Source: Rubritalea tangerina
GTDB lineage: Bacteria > Verrucomicrobiota > Verrucomicrobiia > Verrucomicrobiales > Akkermansiaceae
Assembly (NCBI RefSeq): GCF_042683245.1
Contig: NZ_JBHUJB010000083.1
Span: 1-64,000, forward strand
Reading direction: 5' to 3'
DNA: 64,000 nucleotides
In this document: positions 36,755-46,300 of the stretch, piece by piece
How positions within the stretch are numbered: position 1 is the first letter of the stretch
How the letters are laid out: each line of letters begins with the position of its first letter
The notes under the pieces: generated by a model
What the model saw: the letters and a program-made list of their open reading frames with translations, nothing else
Databases searched by the model: none
What the model was told of the DNA's origin: nothing
Translations under genes and position numbers: made by a program

Positions 36755-39700
36755 ATGTACTTTTCGATTCCAGTGAATGAAAAGCAACGTGGTTTTGTCC
36801 TCATCACCTCACTCTGTCTGATGACGCTGCTCTGCCTCTTGGCCTTAGCATCCATCCAACTCAGCAAACACGAGTCACACACAATCCGACACCAAACAGC
36901 CCAACACCAAGCACGTGCCAACGCACGACTTGCCCTCCAAATCGCCCTAGCACAACTCCAACACTACACAGGCCGCGATACCACCACCACTTGCCGCTCT
37001 GATATCCTACTCCCACCTGACACGACAGGCACTTTCCACCCACACTTCACACTGGCTTTCCAGTCAGAACCCATCAGCGGCAACTTCGGCACCGGAGTCC
37101 AACTCACACGCCCAGCAAAACTCCCCGCTATCCTCGTTTCAGGTAACGAAGCCTTCGACTTGCTCAACTTAGATGCCTACCCACCTCAATACACCCAAGC
37201 ACATTCCCCCATCCTCCGCCCCATCACTCTAGACAGCACACACCAAGTACAAGCCCCCCTCGTCTCTCTCACCAAAGGCAACTACGCCTACTGGGTTAGC
37301 GATGAAGGTGTCAAAGCCCGTATCAACCTCGATGACCCATTACTCCACAATAAAAACAGTCTAACAGAGTCATTTCACAGCCAAAGAGCCCCCGCATCAT
37401 TCGGCACACAACTAGCCGGAAATAAACACACCCAGTCGTATCTTAAAAACCTAACAGAACCTTATAAATACATCGACCTCAATAGCTTTGCGCTTCTCAG
37501 CCACAAAAGCCAACAAGCACTCCCTACCCACACTATCGATGTCACTTCCTCCTCACGCTCATTGCTATCCAATCCCCTCCACGGAGGTCTAAAGAAAAAC
37601 CTCTCCGCAGCTCTGCTCAAAGATGACGAAGCTTTTCTCAAACTAACAGAAGTATGCGATGACCCCGTCTTCCTCTATGGAAAATGGACATTTCCCAATG
37701 GCGCGCACCTCCTCAGCTACCGTCACTACCCAGGTGCCCCATGGGCGCTCTTCCGAAGCCACCTCAGACGCCATGAGTCAGAACCCTGGCTCACAGGCCC
37801 TCAGCCCACCATCTTCAGCCATCTCGGCTCCGCTGCCCACCAGCTGCCATTCTACTGGGACCACTCAGATACCTCATACATCCACCCGCTCACAGCACGC
37901 CTTGTCAGACGCTCACCTGTCCTCCTGCGCTTCCAACTCGGTATCGACTATACAGCCAGCTTCCTAACACAACACTTCGACTCCACTACTGACCAACACT
38001 GGCAAGAGTTTTCAATCAACCAACATTTCATCCCCTACGCCGCATTCTGGAACCCCTACGATGCCACGCTCATCAGCAGCGAAGCTATCGACTTCAAGCT
38101 CTTCCTCGATCGCACTTGGTATGGCGGTAGCCATGACAGCATACTCCAACTCCACTTCCCGAAGCACTGTCATTGGCAAGTCCAATACCCACATAGCGAG
38201 GAGTGGCACCACCACCAAGGCCCCCAAACCCTGCGCTACCCCTACCACCCAAACCCCCAATCAGCCCCTCGTTCTGAACGCATACGCAGCAACTACCAAA
38301 CCCCTCCCTTTACTCTCCCCGCTGGCCAAACTCTCAGTTTTCAAGCCCCCTCACAAACCAAACCACTGAGCCTAACATCCCCGAATCGTCTCTCCCGCTG
38401 CCATTCCTCCCCCACACTCAGCCATAGCTTTGTGAGCTCCAATCTCAAAATTCGCGTAGCGTGCCCCCCCTCCACCTCTGCCAAAGACCTCCTCCCAGAA
38501 ATCACCCTCCTGCGCTACCCCGCCGAAGGCGGTCAACAACACACCCGCCTCCATGTGACCAATGCCACTAGCTTCCAACGCATCCACTGGAACCTCGCTT
38601 CCTTTACCAGCCAATCCAAACTCCACTTCGTTCCAAAACTCCTCAATACCAATGACCCACATCCACCCGTCTATCCAAAATTCTCTGCCCTCTTGCTGAG
38701 AAAAATGCCCCACATCGCCCATTACTTCCCCTCCTCTACCAGTTGGGGTAACACCCCCAATACCAATGCCTACCTCGCCCCCTGGCAACTCTTCTACCAA
38801 CTCAACCCCTCGCGCCACGGAGCTCTCGGTGCCCCACTTCACCAGAGCGATAGCTTTATCTCACCACCGCAATACCTCTCTGGCCTCATCCTCGGGTCCT
38901 CTGCATTCCACTCCCCCGAAACAACTCCAGATGGACGCTGCTTTGTCGGCTACAGTGATCGCTACGCGCACGGCACGACCCAATCAATCACCACACCACT
39001 CCCCCGTGAAGAACTCCGTCTCTTTTCACCCGCACATTTCTCTCACATCAACCTCTCCAAGTGGCTCAGCAATTACAATGCCGATCAAAGCAATGCTTCC
39101 GCCACTGACACCACCATCGCTTCCAATGCCATCGGAAACTCCTTCGCCTCCCCACACCTCCCTCTCAATGCTACCCAAATCGAAATCTACGACCAACACG
39201 CCTTCCCCAGTGACCGCACTGCCACACACTACGATGCCTCGTTCAAATACAACCACATCCTCTGGGATCGTTACTTTCTCACAGGCCAGTCTAACTCCGA
39301 CCAGTCCCTCTCAGATTCCATTGGTGAAAAAGGCGCCGCGCGCCACCTCGTCGCTACCCCATCACTCACAAAACCCACGCTCGATGACCCACACCGTGCC
39401 GCCGCCCACCTCTGGCTCCACGGAGGGTTCAATGTCAACTCAACCTCCACCGAAGCGTGGAAAATTATCCTCGCCTCCAGCCACAAACGATTTGATGCCA
39501 CATCTAAGCTCGTCTCCTTTCCTCGCCTTCCCTACGGCCAGTCCCACCCCATTACCACTCCACCTTCTGACCCAAGCTCCGCGCACCACTACGCTGGCAC
39601 CCACCACCGGGCGCTCACCCCACAAGAAGTCACCCAACTCGCAGAAGCAATCGTCGCCCAAAACCAAAAACGTGGCCCCTCCTCCTCCCTCGGTCAGTGG

Positions 39701-40276
39701 ATCAACCGCAGCCTCCACCCCAGCCATCACCATACAGCCAGCACACTCACCACTGACGATGTCTGTTACGAAGGAACACTCCAAGCCGCTATCAATGCCA
39801 CAAAACTCAATGGCGTGTTCCACCACAGCAACGCCCAATTCCCCAAACATATCGTCGCCCAAGAAAATGATCACACCGCCTTCCAAAAAGGATGGATTAA
39901 CCCACGTTGCCTCAAATACCACTCCGCCTACGGTGCACCCGCTACCCTCACCCAAGCCGATGTCCTCAACCGCATCGGCCACCTCCTCACCTCGCGCTCA
40001 GATACCTTCAAAATCCGCGCCTACGGCGACTGCACTGACGCCCGCGGCCGCATCCTAGCCAAAGCATTCTGCGAAGCCATTGTCCAACGCTTCCCCGAAT
40101 ACTGCGGCAATACCCCCGCCCACCTCCCACCCAAAATCTGGCAACCCATCGATCCATCCAACCCTAACACTCCCTATCACTGGATCCCTAACCCCAAACT
40201 CGACCCACAATCAACACGCTACGGCAGACGCTACAAACTCATCGCATTCCGCTGGCTCAATCCCTCAGAAATATAA
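36755..40276 (+). CDS. Verru_Chthon cassette protein A (type IV pilin-like N-terminus)
   Basis: A 1173-aa protein. The N-terminus (NEKQRGFVLITSLCLMTLL, then CLLALASIQLS) is a prepilin-like methylation segment with the G-F cleavage site and a hydrophobic helix. The long body with QHQARANARLALQIALAQLQ next to it matches what I recall of the Verru_Chthon cassette protein A family (TIGR02600), found in Verrucomicrobia with B, C and D partners. Partners B-D are not in the window. ATG 36755 is preferred over GTG 36734. The C-terminus has LTQADVLNRIGHLLTSRSDT followed by FKIRAYGDC, also typical. Possible role: minor pseudopilin-type surface assembly. Confidence 0.8.
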   Translation: MYFSIPVNEKQRGFVLITSLCLMTLLCLLALASIQLSKHESHTIRHQTAQHQARANARLALQIALAQLQHYTGRDTTTTCRSDILLPPDTTGTFHPHFTLAFQSEPISGNFGTGVQLTRPAKLPAILVSGNEAFDLLNLDAYPPQYTQAHSPILRPITLDSTHQVQAPLVSLTKGNYAYWVSDEGVKARINLDDPLLHNKNSLTESFHSQRAPASFGTQLAGNKHTQSYLKNLTEPYKYIDLNSFALLSHKSQQALPTHTIDVTSSSRSLLSNPLHGGLKKNLSAALLKDDEAFLKLTEVCDDPVFLYGKWTFPNGAHLLSYRHYPGAPWALFRSHLRRHESEPWLTGPQPTIFSHLGSAAHQLPFYWDHSDTSYIHPLTARLVRRSPVLLRFQLGIDYTASFLTQHFDSTTDQHWQEFSINQHFIPYAAFWNPYDATLISSEAIDFKLFLDRTWYGGSHDSILQLHFPKHCHWQVQYPHSEEWHHHQGPQTLRYPYHPNPQSAPRSERIRSNYQTPPFTLPAGQTLSFQAPSQTKPLSLTSPNRLSRCHSSPTLSHSFVSSNLKIRVACPPSTSAKDLLPEITLLRYPAEGGQQHTRLHVTNATSFQRIHWNLASFTSQSKLHFVPKLLNTNDPHPPVYPKFSALLLRKMPHIAHYFPSSTSWGNTPNTNAYLAPWQLFYQLNPSRHGALGAPLHQSDSFISPPQYLSGLILGSSAFHSPETTPDGRCFVGYSDRYAHGTTQSITTPLPREELRLFSPAHFSHINLSKWLSNYNADQSNASATDTTIASNAIGNSFASPHLPLNATQIEIYDQHAFPSDRTATHYDASFKYNHILWDRYFLTGQSNSDQSLSDSIGEKGAARHLVATPSLTKPTLDDPHRAAAHLWLHGGFNVNSTSTEAWKIILASSHKRFDATSKLVSFPRLPYGQSHPITTPPSDPSSAHHYAGTHHRALTPQEVTQLAEAIVAQNQKRGPSSSLGQWINRSLHPSHHHTASTLTTDDVCYEGTLQAAINATKLNGVFHHSNAQFPKHIVAQENDHTAFQKGWINPRCLKYHSAYGAPATLTQADVLNRIGHLLTSRSDTFKIRAYGDCTDARGRILAKAFCEAIVQRFPEYCGNTPAHLPPKIWQPIDPSNPNTPYHWIPNPKLDPQSTRYGRRYKLIAFRWLNPSEI

Positions 40277-40315
40277 TTTGTCTCTCGACCAACATTGGCG
40301 TAGGAATGAAATGCT

Positions 40316-41095
40316 ATGTCATACCTCGATTCACTTTTTGACCTCAAAGATAAAGTCGCCGTCGTCATCGGCGGTACCGGTGAACTCTGTGGCCAAATCG
40401 CCCTCGGCCTCGCTAAAGCCGGCTGCGAAGTCGTCATCTCAGGGAGAGATGAACTCAAAGCCCAAGAAAAAATCGATGCCATCGAACAAGCTAACGGTAA
40501 AGCCTACTTCGTCGAAGCTGAAGTCACCGAACGTGGATCCATCGAAGCACTCGTCGATATCGTCAGCGAACGCTCAGGTCGCATAGACATCCTCATCAAT
40601 GGCGCCGGAATCAACAATGATAGCCCCATCGAACATATCTCCGAAGGCGAACTCCACGCCATCTTCGAAGTCAACTTCAATGGCGCATTCCGTACCTGCC
40701 AAATCTTCGCCGACTACTTCAAACAACGCGACCGACCCACCTCCATTATCAATATCGGTGCCATCTCCGGCCTCACCCCACTCTCTAATCGATACATCCA
40801 TTCCGCCAGTAAAGCCGCTCTCCATAACCTCACTAAAAACCTCGCCCGCGAATGGGCTGAGTTCGATATCCGAGTCAATACCCTCATCCCCGGATTCTTC
40901 CCAGCCTCTCATAGTAACACATTGTTAGATGATGCTAGGGTGTTAGAAATACTTAGAAAAACCCCATGCTCTCGCTTCGGAAACCCAGATGAACTCATTG
41001 GAGCCACCCTCCTCCTCGCATCACATAGCGCAGGAGGCTTCATCACAGGCTCCGAAATCCTCGTCGACGGCGGATTCAATGCCATGACCATCTAG
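40316..41095 (+). CDS. SDR-family oxidoreductase lacking the catalytic Tyr
   Basis: A 259-aa short-chain dehydrogenase with Rossmann motif VVIGGTGELCGQIALGLAKA, NGAGIN (NAG motif), catalytic Ser in INIGAISGL, and C-terminal GSEILVDGGFNAM. It resembles fructuronate reductase/gluconate 5-dehydrogenase-like SDRs. The YxxxK motif reads HSASK (RYIHSASKAAL), so the residue four before Lys is His (CAT) instead of Tyr; one C-to-T change would restore Tyr. A Tyr does occur two residues earlier. The region at 40910-40970 uses TTA/AGA codons unlike the rest of the gene. Confidence 0.8.
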   Translation: MSYLDSLFDLKDKVAVVIGGTGELCGQIALGLAKAGCEVVISGRDELKAQEKIDAIEQANGKAYFVEAEVTERGSIEALVDIVSERSGRIDILINGAGINNDSPIEHISEGELHAIFEVNFNGAFRTCQIFADYFKQRDRPTSIINIGAISGLTPLSNRYIHSASKAALHNLTKNLAREWAEFDIRVNTLIPGFFPASHSNTLLDDARVLEILRKTPCSRFGNPDELIGATLLLASHSAGGFITGSEILVDGGFNAMTI

Positions 41096-41270
41096 CAGAA
41101 AATTTCCACCACTACCAAACACTCAAAAGCTACAAAATCGCCATTTCAGGCATGTCTATATTCCCATCTGATTAACTAAATCCCCTACTCGCATTGATTT
41201 CCATTGACTTACCACCAAAGAAAGTTGGAGAATCGCCCATCCTCATAGGGAGGAACTGATATCACAATAT

Positions 41271-41277
41271 AAGGAGG
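41271..41277 (+). promoter_or_regulatory. Strong Shine-Dalgarno sequence
   Basis: AAGGAGG ends 4 bp before the ATG at 41282. Most genes in this window have no such sequence, so it both fixes this start and marks an unusually well-translated gene. Confidence 0.7.
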
Positions 41278-41281
41278 CTAG

Positions 41282-41497
41282 ATGCAGAACAATAACAACG
41301 ACCTGTTGCACACAGAAAAGATCATCTCTGACAGAAAAACATTCTACTTGGACCTTAAGAAAAATGCTCGAGGTAAAGTAGTAAAAATCACAGAGGACGT
41401 CAGTGGAAACCGTGACACCATCATGGTGCCAGCAGACATCCTTGGCGATTTCATCGCAGCACTCTCAGACATCAAGGACACGTCTGACAACAACTAA
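41282..41497 (+). CDS. PUR-alpha/DUF3276-like nucleic-acid-binding protein
   Basis: A 71-aa basic-acidic protein. The core SDRKTFYLDLKKNARGKVVK followed by ITEDVSGNRDTIMVP matches the single PUR repeat of bacterial DUF3276/PUR proteins (such as Borrelia BpuR), which bind DNA and RNA. It has its own strong ribosome-binding site, a 184-bp upstream gap able to hold a promoter, and its own terminator, so it is a monocistronic and probably highly expressed gene. Assignment is by motif recall. Confidence 0.65.
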   Translation: MQNNNNDLLHTEKIISDRKTFYLDLKKNARGKVVKITEDVSGNRDTIMVPADILGDFIAALSDIKDTSDNN

Positions 41498-41526
41498 GCG
41501 TCTCACAAAACGCAGACCCTCTCACT

Positions 41527-41561
41527 AAAGGACCTTCCAGCAGGAGGGTCCTTTATTTTTT
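41527..41561 (+). terminator. Rho-independent terminator of the PUR-like gene
   Basis: AAAGGACCTTCC (41527-41538) and GGAGGGTCCTTT (41543-41554) form a 12-bp stem with one G-T-type mismatch and a 4-nt loop, followed by TATTTTTT. Confidence 0.9.
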
Positions 41562-41652
41562 GCTTTCCCTATTTCCATAGAACTAAGTGAAAAATCGGTA
41601 AATCACCCGCTTTACTATTTCCACCCCCACCATTCTCTCCTTGAGTAGTCGA

Positions 41653-42969
41653 ATGCTAGGAACTGCTCAATCACACCGCCAACAAAGCACACGCCAATTC
41701 AAAGGCATGCGCCTTACCGACCACTATTTCGAGCTGCCTCTCGACTACTCCCAAACCAAGGGACCGTGCATCGAAGTGTTTGCACGTGAGGTCGTCGATC
41801 TGAAAAAGGCCAATGAGGACCTCCCGTGGATGATTTTCTTCCAAGGTGGCCCAGGCTTCCCCGCAAACCGCCCGGTCTTCAATGGCGGTTGGATCGCAGA
41901 AGCCCTCAAGACCCATCGCCTCCTCCTCCTCGACCAGCGCGGTACCGGAATGAGCTCAAGAATTCTCCCACAAACACTCGCCAACTTCCCCACCCCCGAG
42001 GCCCAAGCCGAATACCTCACCCACTTCCGCGCCGATAACATCGTGCGAGATGCCGAAACCATCCACCATACCCTCATCGGATCCGATAAAAAATGGACCG
42101 GTATCGGCCAGTCCTACGGCGGCTTTTGCCTCCTCACCTACCTTTCCTTTCACCCAGAAGGTCTCGAAGGCGTCATCATCACCGGAGGTGTGGCCTGTGT
42201 GAAACGACAGATCGAAGAAAATTACCGACTCACCTACCAAAAAGTCTTAGAAAAAAACCAAGCCTTCTACCGCCACTACCCAGAAGATGAAGCAAAGGTA
42301 AAAGAAATCGTCCAATACCTCGGCAGCCACAAAGTCATGCTCCCCAGCGGAGTCCCACTCAGCCCACGCCGCTTCCAAGCCCTCGGACTCTGCTTCGGCG
42401 CCGACGGAGGATTCGAACGCATCCACTACCTCATCGAAAAAGCCTTCGTCGACGGCCCCAATGGGAAAGAAATCGCCTACGACTTCCTCGTTGAAGTCGA
42501 ACAACTCCACGCCTTCGATACCAATCCCATTTTCTGTATCCTTCACGAGTCTATCTACGCCGAAGGCTATGCCACCCGGTGGGCTGCAGAGCGCCTCAGA
42601 GAAGAATTTCCGTGGACCCAAGTAGATGCCGATCGCTTCCACTTCACTGGTGAGATGATCTACCCAGACATGCTCGATGACTTCGCCCACCTCCAACCCC
42701 TCAAAGACTGCGCCAACATCCTCGCAGAAAAAGACGACTGGCTCCCCCTCTATGACCTCGACCAACTCGCCAAAAATACCGTCCCCGTAGCCGCCATTTC
42801 CTACTACGAGGATATGTACGTCCCCATCGAACTCTCCCGTGAAACCGCCCTCCATATCCCACATTTCTACCAGTGGGTCACCAATGAGTGGGAACACGAT
42901 GGCATCGGACAAGAAGGTGGCAAAATTCTCAACAGCCTGCTCGATAAGCTCGCTGCCCCACGTCTCTAA
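41653..42969 (+). CDS. Alpha/beta hydrolase, prolyl aminopeptidase (S33)-like
   Basis: A 438-aa cytoplasmic hydrolase without a signal peptide. Oxyanion segment FFQGGPGFP, DQRGTG, and nucleophile elbow GQSYGGFCLLTYLSFHPEGL are characteristic of proline iminopeptidases (peptidase S33). The acid and base are likely in YYEDMYVPIELS and the NEWEHDGIG segment near the end. The length is that of the long S33 forms. ATG 41653 is chosen over TTG 41641. It releases N-terminal proline residues if the assignment is right. Confidence 0.85.
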   Translation: MLGTAQSHRQQSTRQFKGMRLTDHYFELPLDYSQTKGPCIEVFAREVVDLKKANEDLPWMIFFQGGPGFPANRPVFNGGWIAEALKTHRLLLLDQRGTGMSSRILPQTLANFPTPEAQAEYLTHFRADNIVRDAETIHHTLIGSDKKWTGIGQSYGGFCLLTYLSFHPEGLEGVIITGGVACVKRQIEENYRLTYQKVLEKNQAFYRHYPEDEAKVKEIVQYLGSHKVMLPSGVPLSPRRFQALGLCFGADGGFERIHYLIEKAFVDGPNGKEIAYDFLVEVEQLHAFDTNPIFCILHESIYAEGYATRWAAERLREEFPWTQVDADRFHFTGEMIYPDMLDDFAHLQPLKDCANILAEKDDWLPLYDLDQLAKNTVPVAAISYYEDMYVPIELSRETALHIPHFYQWVTNEWEHDGIGQEGGKILNSLLDKLAAPRL

Positions 42970-43059
42970 AGACAACATTTCTCACATAGCCTCAGACGCC
43001 AAAAGTATCTTTATAAGCCACTAAGCAGAATTTACTTGCAATATTTCAAACACTCGTAC

Positions 43060-43190
43060 ATAGTGAACAGTGCCCTGAGGGAATCACATACCAGTCCCCC
43101 CGCAGTATGATGAATACTCTCAGGCACACAAATCCCCCCGAAAGAAAATACTCCCCCCAATCAAGCCCACCTTCAACGGCGGGCTTTTTT
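43060..43190 (+). ncRNA. Candidate structured small RNA upstream of dnaE
   Basis: The 391-bp gap between the S33 hydrolase and dnaE contains a structured, terminated, non-coding segment. GTGCCCTGAG (43070-43079) pairs with CTCAGGCAC (43119-43127) with one bulge, enclosing AGTAT/ATACT (43104-43117). Three runs of six C lie at 43096-43101, 43134-43139 and 43153-43158. An intrinsic terminator follows at 43163-43190. A weak promoter-like TTGCAA and TACATAGT lies just upstream. No known RNA family is recognised. Confidence 0.4.
43163..43190 (+). terminator. Rho-independent terminator before dnaE
   Basis: AAGCCCACC (43163-43171) pairs with GGCGGGCTT (43178-43186) with one mismatch, followed by a T-run. 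It lies 290 bp past the S33 hydrolase gene and 170 bp before dnaE, so it ends either a long 3' UTR or a separate small RNA. Confidence 0.75.
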
Positions 43191-43360
43191 CTTTGATACC
43201 GTTCTCATTCTACCTCTTTCGATCTGCGAATGGGCAATACCCAGATGCTGCAGAAAAAAATGCCTCAGTTAGAGACTTTGCTGTTGGTCTTAACCATCGC
43301 ACTCGCTACAAACTTCCTGTCAGCCCTAGCCCTTTCGACTTCATCCTTTTTCCTAAAAAA

Positions 43361-46300
43361 ATGTCTAACTCCTTCGTCCACCTTCACGTCCATACCGAAT
43401 ACTCAATTAAAGATTCCATCGTACGCATCAAGGACCTCGCAGGAGCCGTTAAAGACAATGAGATGAATGCCGTCGCCATGACCGACCACGGTAACCTCTT
43501 CGGTACCGTCGAGTTCTATCAGACGATGACAGGTAAAGACATCAAACCTATCCTCGGCTGCGAAATCTACCTCGCCCCCACCGCCCTCACCGACAAAAAA
43601 GACATCCCCGGTCGCAAACGCTCGACCCACCTTACCCTCATCGCCAAAGACAAAACCGGCTGGGATAACCTCACCAAACTCGTCTCCGTTGGCCACCTCG
43701 ATGGTGACTACTTCGGTGAACCACGCGTCGACCGCGAAACCCTTCGTAAATTCTCAGAAGGCGTCATCTGCCTCACCGGTGACGATGAAGGCCCCATCCA
43801 AGAATGGTTAGACAAAGGCGACATGGCTGCAGCCAAAGCCCAAGTCGAAGAACTCATCGACATCTACGGGAAAGAAGACCTCTATGTCGAACTGATGGAC
43901 CACGCGCTGGAAACCCAGCCCGCCATCATCAAGTCACTCACCTCGCTTGCCGATGAATACGGCCTCAAACTCGTCGCTACCAACGACGTCCACTTCCTCC
44001 GCGCCGAAGAACACGAAGCCCATGACGTTCTCATCTGTATCGGTGAATCCTGCCTCCTGCTCGATGAAAACCGCAAGAGCTACTCAGACCAAGTCTACTT
44101 CAAGTCCGCAGCCGAAATGCGCGAGCTCTTCAAAGACTACCCAGGCGCTTGCGATAATACCCTCGAAATTGCCGAAAAATGTAACGTCGAACTCGTCCTC
44201 GACCCCACCTCCTCAGACAAATACCCACAGTTCGAATCCCCAGATGGCTCACCACGTGAAGAGTACTTCAAGAAAGTCTGTATCGATGGGATGCACGCCC
44301 GCTACCCAGAGGATAAAATCCAAGAACTCTGCGGCATCTACGGCACCGATGTCGATGGCGTCTGGAAAATCCTCAACGAACGCCTCGACTACGAAGTCGG
44401 CATTATTAACTCACTCGGCTTCGCATCCTACTTCTTGATCACCGCCGACTTCATCGTCTGGGCACTCGATCACGACATCCCCGTAGGACCCGGCCGTGGC
44501 TCAGCTGCTGGCTCACTCGTGGCTTACGCCATGAAGATCACCGACATCTGCCCAATGCGCTTCGGCCTCCTCTTCGAACGTTTCCTCAACCCTGAGCGTG
44601 TCTCCCCACCCGACGTCGATATTGACTTCTGCCAGACCCGCCGACCAGAGGTCATCGACTACGTCCGTAAAAAATACGGCGAACGCTGCGTCTGCCACAT
44701 CATCACCTACGGAACCCTCGGTGCAAAATCCGTACTCCGCGACGTCGCCCGCGTCATGGGTGTCTCCTTCGGCGATGCTGATAGAATTGCCAAACTCATC
44801 GAGGCGGTCCCCGGCGTCAAACTCCAAGGCGAATACGATGCCAAGGAAGAGCTGCGCGACATGATCGAGTCCTCCTCCACCTATAAGGAACTCTGGAGCT
44901 ACGCACTCAAGTTAGAAGGCCTAACACGGAACACAGGCGTTCACGCCGCCGGTGTCGTGATCGGTGACGGTGACCTCGACCGACACGTTCCACTCGCTCG
45001 AGCAAAAGAAGGGGAAGTGGTTTCTCAGGCAGACATGGGAGCGATCACCGAGATCGGTCTCCTCAAGATGGACTTCCTCGGCCTGAAAAACCTAACAGTC
45101 ATCCAGGACGCCGTCGACCATATCACTCCACACACTCCCGGCTTCAATATCACCCAAGTTCCTCTCGACGATAAACCTGCCCTCGCCCTCCTCAACCGAG
45201 GCGAAACCATGGGCGTGTTCCAGCTGGAATCCGGCGGCATGGTCGAAACCTGTAAAAAATACGGAATCGATAAAATTGAGGACGTGATCGATTTGCTCGC
45301 CGTTTATCGTCCAGGTGCCATGCAGTACATCGATGAAATGATCGCTGTCAAAAAAGGTGAGAAGACCGTCGACTACGAACACCCGCTGCTAGAAACCATC
45401 TGTGGTGATACCTACGGAGTGATGATCTACCAGGAGCAGGTGCAGAATGCTGCGAAAGTCCTCGCTGGATACTCACTCGGCGGTGCGGATATCCTCCGTC
45501 GTGCCATGGGTAAAAAGAAACCCTCAGAAATGGCCAAACAGCGCGAAATCTTCGTCAAAGGCGCTGCCGAAACCAATAACATCAATGCCACTAACGCTAA
45601 CAAAATCTTCGATAAGATCGCTGGCTTCGCGGGCTACGGTTTCAACAAATCCCACTCCGCCTGTTACGGCCATATCTCCTACTGGACCGCTTACCTCAAA
45701 GCAAACTTCCCCGTCGAATTCCTCTGTGGCCTGCTCTCTAACGAAATCAACAATACTGAGAAAATTGCCGTCTTCATCGCCGAATGCCACCGCATGAAGA
45801 TCGAGGTCCTCCCACCAGACGTCAATAAATCCAAACTCCGCTTCGCCCCAGAAAAACTCCCCTCCGGAAAAATGGCCATCCGCTACGGACTCGCCGCTAT
45901 CAAAAACGTCGGTGAAGGGGCCATGGCTGTCGCTATCGCTAACAGAGAAGAAAATGGCCCATTCGAATCCATGGATGACTTCTCTAACCGTCTCGATACC
46001 AAGGTCGTCAATAAACGCATCCTCGAAAACCTCATCAAAGCAGGCGCACTCGACTGGACCGGTGAAACCCGCGCCAGCATGGACGCTCGCCTCGAAAAAG
46101 TCATCGCCACAGCATCCTCATCACACAAAGATCGCGCCGCTGGCCAAGTCTCCCTATTCGATTCCATGGACTTCGGATCCGCCCCTGAACCAGACGACGC
46201 CCCAGTCATCCTCCGTGAGTGGCCAAAAGAACAACGCCTTGATACTGAAAAAGAACTGCTCGGTTTCTACGTCTCAGGCCACCCACTCGACGCCTATCGC

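Noticed and set aside
43193..43360. N-terminal extension of dnaE from TTG 43193
   Set aside because: DnaE proteins start at the HLHVHTEYS segment; the extension lies next to a terminator and is not conserved-looking.
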